DNA of 64,000 nt from Brachionus plicatilis (GCA_010279815.1 QEOQ01000439.1:317724-381723), one strand, 5' to 3'. Positions 32,401 to 45,145 are shown, numbered from the stretch's first letter. A program made the numbers and translations. The notes: a model not told the origin generated them from the letters alone.

Positions 32401-35400
32401 CAAAAAGTCTCAAAAAGACTTAAATTAAAAAAATTTTAGCGAAGTATTTTAAAAAAAGTACATAGAAACTTCTTCTGCCTACTTCTTTATTAAAACCCCG
32501 GGAATGAAATGGAATTATAAAATAAAACCCAGGACTTAACTTTATTTGTAGTACGGGATAATTAACAAGAGAAATGATTTAATTTTTTGTTTGAAAAAGT
32601 GCGATGTTTAAAATATCTTTTTCAGTTTCAAAGTGGCATCTTGAAGTTGATGATCAATTCAAAATATTATTTAAATTCAAAAAGTTTACCTTTAGATATT
32701 AAGATAAATCTTTGATTTAATTTAAATAATTTTAGTGTAACATGAATAACATGTTATGTAGATTTAAAAAATAAAAAAAATTTGAATGAACATTTTCTCA
32801 ATCCGATGTTAAAATCGATTTTTATATTTAAATGTATTATCCGAATCTTTACCTTTAGACATAAATAATAAAAATAAAATAAATAATAATTATTTTTTCA
32901 CTATTCAAGAGTTTGACTTTATCTATTGATTTTTTTATCTAATAATTTTTTAATATTTTTTACATTTAGCTTTTTTCTAAATAAATGAAAAAATATCAAA
33001 TTAGATGAAAAATTTTTAGATTAGGTGAACTAATGGTTCATAAAACCTGAGAACAAAAATTGATCCAGTAATAGATGAACCATAGTTCACCTAACCGACT
33101 AGACCCGAAAAACTTTGTACTTTTTTTTATAAATTTTAACTTTAGTGATAAATGTTGCCGTTTGATGAATTTTAAATAAAAAAAAATGCAAAACAAATCT
33201 AAGATAGTTTTTTAAACTACAAATATTATATTAAGGGTCATTATATCACAAACCAAAAGTCAAAATTTATAAAAAAACAAACAAAGTTTTTCACCCTTGC
33301 AGTATTAACTTAAAATTATTTTTTATTTGAAATTGAAAAAAATGTTTTAAGCATCGCACTTTTTCAATGTTATTTCAACATTTGATACATTTTGAAATTC
33401 AAACACAAAAAATGAAACCAAATGTAACTTGAGGTATTTTGGGTAAATTGAAGTTTCAGATCAAATTTTAAGATCAAAACGATCATTTAAAATTTTAAAA
33501 CTTAATTAATCTAATAATTTTAATATTTTTTAAGAAATAAATATTTAACATTACTAATAATTGTTCATTATCAAATTAACATCAAAATGATTGATCTCTA
33601 ATTTATTTAACAAAAATAATCAATAATTTAAATAATTCAGGTTAAGTTAATTCACAAATTCAAATTTAAAACTTTTATGTCCCTTCATTCAAACTGAAAT
33701 AATTTTATTTTTCTTCTTTAATAAATCTAAAATTTTAAAACAGTTAATTTTTTTGTCTTTTAAAGTAAGTTTTCATTAAAATCAATTTAAATATTTAAAC
33801 CTATTATAGTTCAATAAATAGGGACATTTTAAAATTTTAAATATGAAAATAAACTTGACATGTCAAGGAATTGCTTTTGAAAAAATTTATTTTTTCTCTA
33901 TTATTAAAAAAAAATTACAATTTATTTTTTGATCTTTTGATCTTGATCTCAAACTTCAATTTGCCGTATTTTGCAGACTTTTAAATATGGTGAAACAAAG
34001 ATTGTTTCATTTGTCTCATTGGAAGAACAACTACAGGCCATTGCATCCAAAAATATCAAAGATGCCATGGAAACTTTTTTTTTTTTTTATTTTATTAAAA
34101 ATTTTATTTACCTGAAAAATGGAGAAACTTATGGCTACAATGCCAAAAATAGAATGAGCATAATTCACTGGCTTAATTAAAGGTATCCATTTCCATCCTT
34201 TGGCAGAGAGTATCACGAGAAAGGAGGTGAGTGAAATGACTGCGACCATAATCATAAATGGTGAGTGAACAACGAACCAGATTTTTTTGCCACACAAAGT
34301 TTTCTCCGGTAGCAGAAATTTCATGTAACGAGCAAACACCATTCCAGTTGAAGCGAAAAAAATCCACGCAATTACCATCAGACATGCGTGGGTTTTTTCT
34401 TTGATTACAGTTGGCTCCACCAAAGAAGTCTGGTACGGAGTAGTGATGGTTTTTTTTTCGAAATTGATCTTTTCTTTGGAAGAGAAGGCATTTAGTCCGT
34501 GAAATGTGGGCGAGCCTAGGGCATTGGTTCTACCAAACGACAAAAGTATGTGGTACGGAAAGTGCAAGTTGAAAAATCTGGATTCATTTAGATATTTTAT
34601 TCGATTGAACTCACATATTAAATATGTTTGATTTATTGTTAATGAATAGTTGAAGTTTCCCAGAGTACGAATATTTGAATTGATTACATCAGGCTCGGCT
34701 TTTTTCACATTATAGTAAGACTCAACCACGTAGTCACGTGAGAATATGGAAAATCTGCACAAGCTCACTGAGTCGTCACCCTGAAATCAAAGTAATTTAA
34801 CTAGAAATTAGATGAGGGCAAATTTTTTACCATAAAAAAATCTTTTGAAAAGCCAACTCCGATGTAGCGTGTAAAAGCTGATATTTCAGTGCTATTTACG
34901 GCAACGTAAAAATTCACATATTGGCCCATGTCTTTCCATTTAACAACCGAAATGCAGTCGGAGTATGTGCAATTGGCTGGATTGACAAAACATCCATATT
35001 CGGTGCCGCAGTTTTCTGTCAACTTAAGAAAAATAGTCATAAAATAACCAATTAACCTGTCACATATTCTTTTAAATGTCACATACAGTGTTTTACTTTA
35101 AACCGCAGAACGGGCAATATTACATCATTTTACGTTATTTTACATCAAAAAATGTATGATTAAGTAAAATTACAACAAAAGTAAGATTTAATAAAAAATG
35201 TTATAAAATGTGAGCTTACGTAAAATGATGTAAAATTACGTAAAATCAAGTTATTTCAAGTTAAACTTAATAAAATTGCTGACGACCAAAAAAATCCATT
35301 TTTTCGGAAAAATTTGGTTTGTATTAAATTTCTTAAGTTTTTTGGCAATGTAAAATTTTAGTACAAAAATTAGAGTACAAAAAGTAAAAACTTTAGAATT

Positions 35401-38400
35401 TTTTTCTAAATGTGCAAAAATGGTCCTGCAAAAAGTACAATTTTGTACAAATTGGTACAAATGAATTCCATCTGTGCAAAACTCTGCAATTTTCTGTAAA
35501 ATGGGTAGTGTGACAAAATATAGAAAAAAAATTTTATTGGATAAAATAGGATTTATCTGAAAATAAAAATTTAGAAAAAAAAAAATCGAATTTACCTGAA
35601 AAAAAAAATGCAAAAAAAAAATAAAGAAACAAAAGATATCGAATTCAAAATTAAACAATGAATAAATGGTCTAATTAATTTTATTTCCATTTTTTCTTTA
35701 TCAATTAGTAAATTATTACCTAAACCTTCTAAGAATGCTTCAATATTCTACTTTATTTTACTCTCTCCTGAATAATTCTACAACTTAAATGTTTTCTAGT
35801 GTCTTATTGAATCTAGCGATGCCAAGACTCAGCATTTATATTTTTTTCTACATATAATCCTAGTCTATATTTTATCTTTCTATATTTTGGAGAAAATTCT
35901 ACATTTCGTCTTTCTATATTTTGTCCTCCTCCCGTAAAATACACACCATCAAAAATCCTTGATTAAACTATGCAATAAATTGCAGAGTTTTATGAAGGAT
36001 TTTGCAGAATCATTTTTGCACAATTAGAAAAAAAATTATGAAGTTTTTACTTTTTGTACTGTAATTTTGTACCAAAATTTCACATTGCCAAGTTTTTTAA
36101 CATTTTTTCGCAACTTGAAATTTTAATTTTTTTAGATTTTATTGCATAATCCTACACAAAATAATCTTAAAGACTGTAAAAAAAAAGTTATTTTTGTAAT
36201 AAAATTAAATTTTCATCAAAATTCACTGGTTTTGATGCTTCTTGTTTCATTTTAAATGATAAAACTTTATTTTTCATTTTATTTAAAAGATAATTTAATG
36301 TTTTCAAAGGGTACGGTATTTAAAAATTAAAACAAATTACAATTCCTCTAAACAAATCTTAGAAAAACATAAACAGTCAAAAACCGTTTATAAGAAATAT
36401 GGGTCTAAGAAATTTTCGCTTATAAAAAACTAAACCTAAAGAGACAAACACTTTTTCTTTACCTTTAATGCTTATTTTTTTGCATAAAAGAAATTCTCAT
36501 AAAGAAAATTTATCTCATATAATAAATTGATTTTAAAAAAAAAATAAAATGTTTTTCATGTTAAACTTGTTGTTTATAAGAAAGTTTAACTTTTTTTTTT
36601 TAAAATTTGAACTTTTTAAAAATTACAAATAATAAAAAAGGCGGTGATAAAAATGACAAAAAAAAACAATCAGAAATCGTCTGATCTTTCTTGTGCAAAT
36701 TCGAAATTCGAAAATCCAGTTTTTACTGTATTAAATATATTATTATCATACATTGCCAAAATCTTTCCTCATTATACAGTATCACTTTTCATAGAGATTT
36801 AATCAAATACCATTCAAAAGTTTAAAAAAAATGCTATTAAATCTGATTTTTTTGATCCTAAACTTCAAGATCCCGAATTTTATTCATAAACAAGAGAATT
36901 TACTGAAAATTTAATTTTTTTCTACAAAAAAATGCTTTTTTTTTTTACAGTTAATAAAATTTTTTTGAGTAAAATTATTTAATGAGATTTAAAAAAAAAA
37001 AATATTTCAAGTTAACAAAAATTTTAATAAAAATCAAATGTTTGTTCAAAAAATTGTACTTTTTTGTCTGTCAGCATTTTTGTTAAGTTTTACTTGTAAT
37101 AACGTAATTTTATATCATTTTACGTAAGCTTACATTTTATTACATGGTACTTTTGATGTAATTTTACGTAAAACGATGTAATATTACCAGTTCAACGGTT
37201 TAAAGTAAAACACTGTAGAAAAATAACAATTAAAAGAATTAATTTTCTGGAGAGAATCAAAGCAGCTTATATTATAATGAATGTTTTTTTTTTAAGATCC
37301 TAAAATTAAATCAATAAAAAAGAATTTTAATAAAAATTTACTGATTGAACTAACTTTGTAATTTGATCTCACTATATCAAAATTATTCTTACTTCTTTCA
37401 ATTACAGTGGTTCTAAAAAATTTTTTCATAAAAAGAAAGAAAAGTTCTTTGAATTTTACACCTCAATTTATTCAATTAATTTTACTTATTTTCAATATAA
37501 AATTTAATAAAAATTATTAATAAAATTGACAAAACATAATTGATTTCTGATAGAAGAAAAATTAAATCTCTTAAAAGATTTAATGGATTTTTTTTTTTAA
37601 TTTTTTAATGAAAGAATAATCGTTTACAGTGGGTAGACTTTTCAAGTAAAAGCTAAATTTGTCAAATAGCTTATTTGAATTAGCTTTCTAATTTTTTCAA
37701 TTAAAAAAATAAGTTTTTTCACATTAGCTTACTTAGAAATTAACAGCAAAAAAATAGCTGAAAGGTTTATTATTAGTGAAACTGAATATAATTTTTACCG
37801 AATTAATTTACTAATTCTGATAATTAAAATATTCGCTTTTAATTAATAATCTATAATTAAATTTAAATTTGTGTACAATTTATCAAAGCTTTCTTTAGAA
37901 TATTGAGACAATATGGTTCGAATTCGTTCATCAAGGACTATGTACGCAGGATTTCTTTTATGTACCAGAAATTTTTTTATATTCTGTTGTTGCAATATAG
38001 ATGAACATCTTCTAGCAATTTTATGCTATTTATTTACTTTATTCTTGACTTGTTTTATATTTTATAAAATTTTCCTAAAATAATTTCTTCTATTTTTAAT
38101 CTTCTTACTTGTAAAAAAATAACTTTGAAATTTTTGTTTTAAAACAATACAAACTAAATATCCTATGTTTGCTTTAATCTATTAATTCCAATGTAATAAG
38201 ATTGAAAAATTAACTTCCATTTATTTTTTTTTAAATAAATTTGAAATATCGCACTTTTTTAATGCTCTTTCAAAATTGTATGAAAATTTTCATTAAACAT
38301 GAAAAAATGTACCAACAATAAATTAAAATACTTTTACAAATTACAAAACAAAAAATTACTTTTATAGAAATTTAAAAAAGAGGCAAAAGATAGAAAAAAT

Positions 38401-41400
38401 AAATATAAAAAATTTCGCCTCATTTAAGTTTATTGCCGAAAATTAATTAAAATTTTTATGACATGAGAAAAAAATTAAATTTTGTGAAAATTTGAATTGA
38501 AATTTTCCGATTTTACTTTCCTAAATATTTGCGCATTCAAATTATAATTGTAAAAAATCTTCTTACTTGTTGTGATTTAGTGATATAGAGTGACCAAATC
38601 CATAAGGTTGTAAACTTGACAAAAAACATTCTAAATTTAAAAAGCTAAAAAATTGTTTTAAAATTAAAAATTTGTATTTAAAATTTCCACTCTTGTTTTG
38701 CACCATTTTTAATCTTGCTTTTAGAACAACCGAATTGAAATTTAGGTCCAAAAAACTAGAACTCAAAGCTAAAGTAGTGTTTTGTAAATTATTTACGCTA
38801 TTCCAAATAAGTTGTTTCTATGAATTATAAGAGTTTTTATAAAAAAGTATTTAAGCAAAATTTTCTACAATTAGAATAAACAAACTTCTTTTATAAGTTA
38901 TTATTTCAAGTCCAACGAAAATTTAATTTGCGCCAAAGAAAAAGCTAGTACAAACTTAAAAATTCCAGGTGATTTTGAAAAAAACCTTGGGTTTAGTTTT
39001 AAAAAAAATTTCACTTGATGCATTCAGATTTCAAAGGATTTTTAAAAGTTAAAAAAATTCTTGAATTCAACTCCAGTAATTCTAGTTAAAATTTCTAATA
39101 ATTAAAATAAAAAAATTCAGTGGTAAAAATATGAACTTGAAAAAAAAATATTTAAATTTAGTTGAGTGAAGCAGATAGGCTGAATTTTAAACAATTGCTT
39201 TCAAAAATTAAAAATAATATATTTGTGTTCGTAAATAATTTTTGAAGTAAAATATATTTCAGAGCGTCCTAAAATAAGCAAAAAATCTAAATTTTTCAGA
39301 GCGGTAAAGGCGGCCATAATTTTGAAGGACTTCTATTTGGTCGATCTTAGTGGAAATTATATTTTCAAAAATAATTTGAAATATTATTATTAATTTATTT
39401 TAATAAATCCTTTTTTTTAAATGAAAAAATTAAAAAAAAAATTTTTAAATCCATAAAAAAATATTTCATTTAGCCGAGACCGTGTCCATCACCCGAATTT
39501 TAGGTAAATCTTCATTTTGACGGTGGCTAATTGACAACTTTTTTTACGACAGGATAATTTTGACAAAATTAAGTTCGACTGAAATAATTGATAAGTTTAT
39601 TTTGACCATTAATTCGTAAGCAGCCTAGATTTGATATTAGTTGATGGAACTGTGTTGAGAGAACAAAATTAGGATTGCCTAGAACTAATAAAAACCTGGA
39701 AGGTTGGCATGATGGAATTCAATCAACTTTTAAGACACATCCACATTTATTGAGTTTTATTGACGGTTTGAAATTGGAACAAGCTAAATGTGAGAATTTA
39801 AATATAAGACTTTCTACAGGGGAAACATTTAAGAGGCAAAGTAAATATGCTATTAAAAATAAATTAGGCGAAATATTGAATGATTTTGATAAAAATAAAT
39901 TAATAGATTACTTAAAAAATACAAGTTTAATGATTGAATATAAAGGACATTTTGTACCTGAAAATCTAACTTTGATTTATCATTTTTTTAAAAAAACAAT
40001 GCTATTCAATTTTGCTTATTTGTAAGTTTAAAACTATATGCAAAAAATTCTATTTTTGAAATTAATTTTAATTTTCTGTGAAGATTATTTTTGGTCATCA
40101 AAAAATATTTTTTGTGATCGTTTTTCATAATTTTTTGTTCACAAATTTGGTGATTAAAAATTTTGTGATCAAAATGATCATAAAGTCGTTATGACCCTTT
40201 TTTCTATAATTAATACAGGTAAATTTCGATAATATTTTTCAATAAAATGATTTTTCTCTTCTAAAACTTAAAACTTTTCTAGAAAAAATTTTTCTATAAA
40301 ATGAATAAGTCCCGTAATAAAAGTGTTATTAAGTAATTGAATATTTAAGAAATTAAAAAAAGTCAAATTCAAACAGTATCTAAAAAAATACTTAAAATAA
40401 AAAAATTTTAAGCGAAAAATTTTGTCAATTACTGGATTTTTATAATTGATAAATATTAATAAATGCTATGATTTTTTTATATACTGATCGCTCAGTGATC
40501 AAGTAAAGATCAGTTTTATATTATTTGACCATCAACCACCTTTTTTTACTACAATATCTATTACCCTTAAATAATTATTGAAGAATATCATGAAATTAGT
40601 AGGAAATAAAGGTATGATTTTAAAAATGCGTTCATCTAAATTAAATTTAATTTTTGATTAAATTTTTTTTAATTTTTCATAATAAAATTTATTAAATAAT
40701 TTGGAAAAGAAGTCAATTTTATATTTTTTTCACCAAAATCCTCATTTTTTTTTGGCCGTTAGCATTCTAGAACGATTTTACTAAAATTCACGTTTTTTAA
40801 TGTAATCTAACGTAAAATTGAGTAATTTAGCTCATTCTGCAGCTTTTATAAAAGCAATGTATTTATCCACTAATTGAGTAAAAAAAAAACTAAAACAATA
40901 CAAAAATAAAAAATTTTTGAACAATTTTCAATTTTCTCTTTTTGCTCAAAAATTTGAAATGCATAATTTTAATTACATTTCATATATTCAATTTTTTTAG
41001 GATCATAGTAAACTATAACCACAAAATTAAAAAAATCTTCCACAAATTTATTAAGATAACAACAAATACCACATCGACCTTCTGGTTTAGTATCAGCTAA
41101 AAAAGAGTAGGGAATCGAAGAAGAAGTTAATCCTCTAATAAAATGTGCTCTTATATTCCAGCTTGGAGCTCAGCTACCATTTCTTGGTGCTGTCGTTATA
41201 ATGTTGATGCCCGACAAGATCAAGAATTATAAAAGTTGTGACATGCTATTGAAAAAAAGGAATATTCTTATTGTGTTAGTGTAAATGTAAAGAAATTTTT
41301 TTTTTTTTAATTTTTATTAATTTTATATATAGTATTGTAATGTAATCGAAACATAGTCTTAAAAAAACGTTATATTCTTATTACCGTATAATGGCTCTTT

Positions 41401-42809
41401 TTTTAATTGAATTTTTAAAGTTTTTAAAAGTAAAAATTACAGGCAAATTGAAGTTCATGATCAAATGTAAATTTCAAATCAAAATTTTTAGTTTTTGATT
41501 TAAATAAAAAGGTATTTTTTATCAATTTTTTAATAATAAATGACTAAACTTTATTAAAAATTATTTGTTTAATCTATAATTAGATAGAAAATTATGTGAA
41601 TTTTTTTCTGAAGTAAATAAAATTCTTAATCAATATTTTGAAATTTTGGAATACAAAATTTAACTTTGTTTCGTCGTCACATTTTTTAATTAATACTAAA
41701 TATCATTTGGATACCTTAATGTCGATTTTAAATTTGTCTTTAAACTTTTCAAATAAAGATTTTAGAAGAATCAATTAAAGGTCAATTAGAAAAAAAATAT
41801 TTGTTTTCTTTTAATTAAAATAATAAACATTTTATGTTTAATCTAAAAAAAAATAAAAAAATCTAGTTTCATCATTTTTATTAAAATTTTAATTAATTAA
41901 ATTTTGATCATTTGATAATGATCATGAACTTCATGTTGCCAAAATTACAGTGCAATGAAATTGCTCATTTAAAATTTTTAAGCAAAAGAGCAAATTGAAA
42001 ACTGATTACTAATTTACTTTTTCTTGAAATTTTCGCTTTAATAGATCAAAAATAAAAATGCGAATCTAAGATAAGTAAAGAATCTTGGCTAAAATTTTAC
42101 AATTTTATTAAATACTTTAATAAAATGTATTATATGCACAATAAAAGTAAAAGTCAACGTAAATAAAATAGAAAATATTCATAATTATTTTATTTGAAAA
42201 TTATCTTTGAAAAATTGTTTATCCTTAATTTTTTCTAAAATTTTATCTGAATTGAGCTCTTTTCTTTATTCGGACCATGATATTGAATTAAGCCTTATAT
42301 TTAAAAATCAGCAAAAAAAGTGAATAAATATCTAAAAAAGTAAACTTGCCTTTCCGATCAGTCAAGCCCTTAGCGAAAAGAAGATAATGACTTTCACTCG
42401 AGTCATAGTAATTTGGTACCGTGTCCATCGATTTAAGTCTAGTGAATTCACATGTCATCTCAGGGCCATACATAAATACACTAGTATCCAGAAGACCCAA
42501 TTGAGGTTTTTCAGGATTTAAAAGAGGAGGTCGAAATTTTCCCAAACTGAAATGTCTGTCAACAGTTTTAGTGTTATTGAAGCTTTTACATATTACCATA
42601 TCATCATTTCCCATTTGATTATCTTTAGAAAATCCAAGACCCATCCATACATCATCATTGGTAAGAGCAATTGTTCGGTATGTAAATTTTATTGAATCGC
42701 CTAGATCTTTCCAAGCAAGATTAAAGCCATTAATTTCAAATTTTTGCTCCTCTTGACATCGCAATACTTGTAGAAAGAGAATTAAGCAATATCTGAAATG
42801 GTTTATCAT
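29478..42809 (-). CDS. FRRS1-like: ferric-chelate-reductase-1-like protein: signal peptide, DOMON-DOMON-cytochrome b561
   Basis: Six exons: 42809-42350, 35015-34831, 34780-34112, 30051-29952, 29901-29639, 29588-29478. Phases agree throughout; total 1788 bases, 595 residues (human FRRS1 is about 590). A signal peptide (MINHFRYCLILFLQVLRC) precedes DOMON 1 (WMGLGFSKDNQMGNDDMV). Exons 2-3 give DOMON 2 (YIGVGFSKDFFM joined to GDDSVSLCRF). Exons 3-6 give the b561 core with the haem histidines in KTHACLMVIAW, FVVHSPFMI, VNYAHSIFGIVA and NFVHKTLGYSS, then an acidic loop and a last membrane helix. Such proteins pass electrons across membranes to reduce ferric iron or other acceptors. Intron 1 needs a GC-AG donor (AAAG|GCAAGT) and is 7.3 kb. 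FRRS1 normally has a reeler domain where this protein has DOMON 1. Splitting exon 1 into a separate gene is the alternative, but the exact phase match favours one gene. Confidence 0.87.
30148..32620. other. AT-rich intron sequence (DOMON/b561 intron 3)
   Basis: A scrap of the AGTTGTTTAAAAGTC hAT-MITE family is at 30148-30212 (AAAAGTCACAAGTCAAGTGC). At 31095-31210 a broken plus frame reads SPQLPPLPKKKRVRQ, stop, then an acidic tail; it may be a transposon C-terminus. Otherwise no feature is seen. Confidence 0.35.
32628..32840. repeat. GGCATCTTGAAGTTGATGAT repeat copy
   Basis: About 200 bases shared with copies at 60418 and 61441: GGCATCTTGAAGTTGATGAT start, TTTAGATATTAAGAT, GTAACATG..AACATGTTATGT, and AAAATCGAT near the end. 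The terminus resembles those of the elements at 33442 and 41442, so it is probably a related transposon family. Confidence 0.6.
33442..33965. mobile_element. 524-bp inverted-repeat element, GG(T/C)AAATTGAAGTTT ends
   Basis: Left GGTAAATTGAAGTTTCAGAT and right (inverted) GGCAAATTGAAGTTTGAGAT, flanked by GTATTTTG on both sides (33434-33441, 33966-33973). No coding capacity. It lies in intron 3 of the DOMON/b561 gene, about 150 bp from the end of exon 3. Confidence 0.75.
35344..36089. mobile_element. GGCAATGT MULE-like foldback element, nested
   Basis: Ends GGCAATGTAAAATTTTAGTA and (inverted) GGCAATGTGAAATTTTGGTA; flanked by perfect 9-bp AAGTTTTTT repeats (35335-35343, 36090-36098). It is the same family as 24634-24984, but interrupted by 35503-35933. 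Removing that insert gives about 310 bp, near the size of the other copy. Confidence 0.83.
35503..35933. mobile_element. innermost MITE, GACAAAATATAGAA ends
   Basis: Terminal GGGTAGTGTGACAAAATATA and (inverted) GGGAGGAGGACAAAATATAG. Flanked by GTAAAAT at 35496-35502 and 35934-35940. The uninterrupted paralogue at 24634-24984 reads CTGTAAAATGCACACC across the same point, which fixes the insertion boundaries. Interior is AT-rich with no coding frame. Confidence 0.78.
37218..39660. other. AT-rich intron sequence
   Basis: Part of the 7.3-kb intron 1 of the DOMON/b561 gene. The 67-codon minus frame at 38563-38766 has no recognisable content. No element with clear ends seen. Confidence 0.4.
39663..40025 (+). 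pseudogene. MULE transposase C-terminal fragment
   Basis: Reads PRTNKNLEGWHDGIQSTF, then HPHLLSFIDGLKLEQ and IRLSTGE, the 'RTNN.lEgWH..l...HP....fi..L..eq' segment that follows the MULE catalytic domain in animal FLYWCH/MULE proteins. About 90 recognisable residues, then an unrelated tail to the stop. No upstream catalytic domain nearby. Opposite strand to the host gene's intron. Confidence 0.7.
41442..41940. mobile_element. 499-bp inverted-repeat element with 9-bp duplication
   Basis: Ends GGCAAATTGAAGTTCATGAT and (inverted) GGCAACATGAAGTTCATGAT; flanked by perfect AAAATTACA (41433-41441, 41941-41949). Related to 33442-33965. The 9-bp duplication suggests a MULE-type integrase. Confidence 0.78.
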
Positions 42810-43510
42810 AATTGGATTATATGATCGTTCTATGAAACTAAACCACTGACAAAATTTCTTTAAATGACAATAATTTTCAAGTATTCTAGCTATTTTCAGG
42901 TCAAATAAAAATTCTTTAACTTTAAAATTATTTATTGTTTTATTTTTAAATAAAGTTTTTTAAACCTTTTTTAGAATATAAAGAATTAATAAATTTTTTA
43001 AATATTTTGAATTCACGAAAATAGAAAAAAAATTTGAATGCCTAAAAAAAACAACTCCACAGTTTGAATAAATAAAAAAATTTTCAAACTTATTTTATCT
43101 TTTTGTTTTGTTCTTTTGTAGTTAATTTCATAAAACCCTTTTTTCAATATCTCAAATTTTTTTTCAAAACCTTACCCGAAATTTATTAAATCAAGATTTG
43201 ATCTTTAAAAATTCTTAGAATGCAATCAGCAAGCAAAGCCTAATTTTAACTTTTAAGATATTTTAGAAAATTTTACGTTTTTAATTTTTATTTAGAAAAC
43301 TTTTTCTTGGCATTGTGAAATAGTCTGTCTATTATTTATTTTTTGTCTACGTCGAGGTTGAGTTGTTTGAGATGTGGATTCATTATCATCATCTGAAGTT
43401 TATCATGGTAGTATGTTCATTCATTATGTATTTTTCAATTGTTTGTATTTTTTATATAATATTAAATATATTAAATTTATGATCCTTTATGTCCTTTGTA
43501 TATTGAGTGA
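42810..43510. other. presumed promoter side of the DOMON/b561 gene
   Basis: AT-rich DNA upstream of the ATG at 42809. No TATA box or other site could be supported above the background. Confidence 0.3.
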
Positions 43511-43518
43511 CATACAAC

Positions 43519-43749
43519 CAGAGTTGTCTAAAAGTCCCAAAAAAAAGTCCAAGTCCAGATTTTTTTTTAAATTTGCTAGATCAGGCTTCATATCAAAAAA
43601 TTTATGTACTCTTGGGTTGTCTTATGCAATAGATTAGCCATATATCAGAATTTTTTTGCAATTTTAACATAAATTTCTTCTTCAGTATTCAAAATTTTAA
43701 AGCCTGGACTTGGACTTGACTTGAGACTTGTGACTTTTAAACAACTCAG
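43519..43749. mobile_element. 231-bp hAT MITE (CAGAGTTGT...ACAACTCAG)
   Basis: Ends CAGAGTTGTCTAAAAGTCCC and (inverted) CTGAGTTGTTTAAAAGTCAC. Flanked by CATACAAC (43511-43518) and CATACAAG (43750-43757), an 8-bp duplication with one mismatch. Fragments of the family lie near 23538-23945, 30148, 48690-49240 and 53490-53640. Confidence 0.8.
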
Positions 43750-43848
43750 CATACAAGATACGTAAATTAAAATAAAAAAAGAATTTTAATACTAAACGTT
43801 TAATTTTATAATTTTTTTTTTACTTTTTTTAATTAACACGCCCTATGA

Positions 43849-44100
43849 AATTTTAGTACAAAAATTACTGTACAAAAAGTAAAAATGTAATTTTTTTCAT
43901 TATTTTTCGAATTGTGCAAAAATGGTACTGTAAACAGTAAAGTATTGTACAAACGAATTCTAAGCTCTGCAAAAATTCTGCAATTTATACAAATATTTTA
44001 TGATTTTGTGCATATTATATAAAATTGCAGATTTTGTGAAAGTAGTTTATTCTACTTTTGTAATTAAATTATTTAGGTCTCTGTACTTAATTTTTGTTGG
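43849..44100. repeat. decayed copy of the GGCAATGT foldback family
   Basis: Contains TATGAAATTTTAGTACAAAA, TGCAAAAATGGTACTG, GAATTCTAAGCTCTGCAAAA, matching 24634-24984 in order, but the second arm is eroded and no target duplication remains. Confidence 0.6.
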
Positions 44101-44586
44101 TCCTTTTTTAGAATTTGCGGTGCCCATCACTGTTGTATCGTGGAAAAAATAAAAGAAACAAATCTTGTGTTTTTAATATTTATTTGAAATAAAGGTTAAA
44201 TAATTATAAAATAAAGTCTTACCATATTTACCGTAAAATATGGTAACCTAAAAATGGTATTTTTCATAAAATAACAATAATTATCTTAAAATACTGATAA
44301 TTATTGTAAAATTCAGTGAAAAAAATAATTCCAAAATTTCTCGAAAAAAACCGATTTTCATGAAAAAATATTTTTTTTTTGAATTTTTGAAAAAGGAAAA
44401 AAAAATAAAATTTGATTGAATTTTGTGACAAAAATTGAGGTAAATTTCGGTAAATTTTTGTAAAAAAAGGTTAAAAATGGTAAAAATTCAACAAAAAAGG
44501 AAAAATGGATTTTTTATTATTACGTTCAATTTTTTTTTAAACAAATTATGAATATTAATATTTAAAGATTATTTACAAAATTAATT

Positions 44587-44735
44587 TTATTTTTTAGCTT
44601 TTTTTGCTTTTAAGCTGTTGGCTGCCTTGTCCCAACCTTCTTTGAATGTGGATCCTTTTTGAATAAATTTTAAAATTATTTGTTTTCCCAAATCAGTATT
44701 TGAAAATATTAAGTACGAAAATGTGAAATTATTTT
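44587..44735 (-). pseudogene. C-terminal coding scrap of an unknown family
   Basis: The minus frame reads LGKQIILKFIQKGSTFKEG, then WDKAANSLKAKKAKK and TAA (44589-44587). The ending resembles the C-terminus inside the long-TIR element (NSTVQSAWTKASNTLK at about 7200). The same neighbourhood (44210-44500) has GTAAAATATGGTAA motifs like that element's arms, so this is probably a decayed relative. Confidence 0.35.
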
Positions 44736-44871
44736 ATTATATACAGAAATTATCAAAAATCATTTATATAGAGCTCTATAAAAAAAAGATATACAATTAA
44801 AAATTAATGATCTGACCAGTCACCTTTTCTTTCAATTACAATCCTAACAAACTTGAAATGTTTTATTAAAA

Positions 44872-45092
44872 AATTAAAATAATAAAATTTTAATAATTTT
44901 TTTTACTCTTTTAAGATGATTTATATATTTCTTACATTTTTTAAACTGTCAAGTTTTCTGTAAAGTTTTTTGAAAATCATTTTTAGCTTGAAAAAGGTTC
45001 AAGTTATTTAAAATCTCTCTTTTTATAACTAAGTTCTTTAGGTCGTTACAAACTAGTTCAATCGGTTTTAAACCTGGAGATTTAATCTATTC
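44872..45092 (-). pseudogene. Tc1-like transposase C-terminal fragment (DDE_3)
   Basis: The minus frame reads IKSPGLKPIELVCNDLKNLV, corresponding to the SPDLNPIE.vWndLK end of DDE_3 transposases, then a stop and KCKKYINHLKRVKKIIK, the usual C-terminal helix. The Trp and Asn-Pro residues are altered, so it is dead. Confidence 0.65.
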
Positions 45093-45145
45093 ATTAGAAT
45101 TTATTTATATATTTTTTAGAAAAAACAGTTTTTAAATTTATTTAA

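Larger units (their letters stand above)
35086..37215. mobile_element. CAGTGTTTTA palindromic element hosting two nested insertions
   Basis: Inverted ends CAGTGTTTTACTTTAAACCG with TA on both sides (35084-35085, 37216-37217). Inner ACGTAA-rich arms match the element at 10122. Without its nested guests (35344-36089 plus duplication) it would be about 1.4 kb. It lies about 70 bp upstream of the exon-2 acceptor of the DOMON/b561 gene. No transposase frame is recognisable; the minus frame at 35251-35658 is a chance reading across the nested elements. Confidence 0.82.

Noticed and set aside
35251..35658. 135-codon minus frame rich in Phe
   Set aside because: It runs across the junctions of three nested transposons, so it cannot be an ancestral gene.
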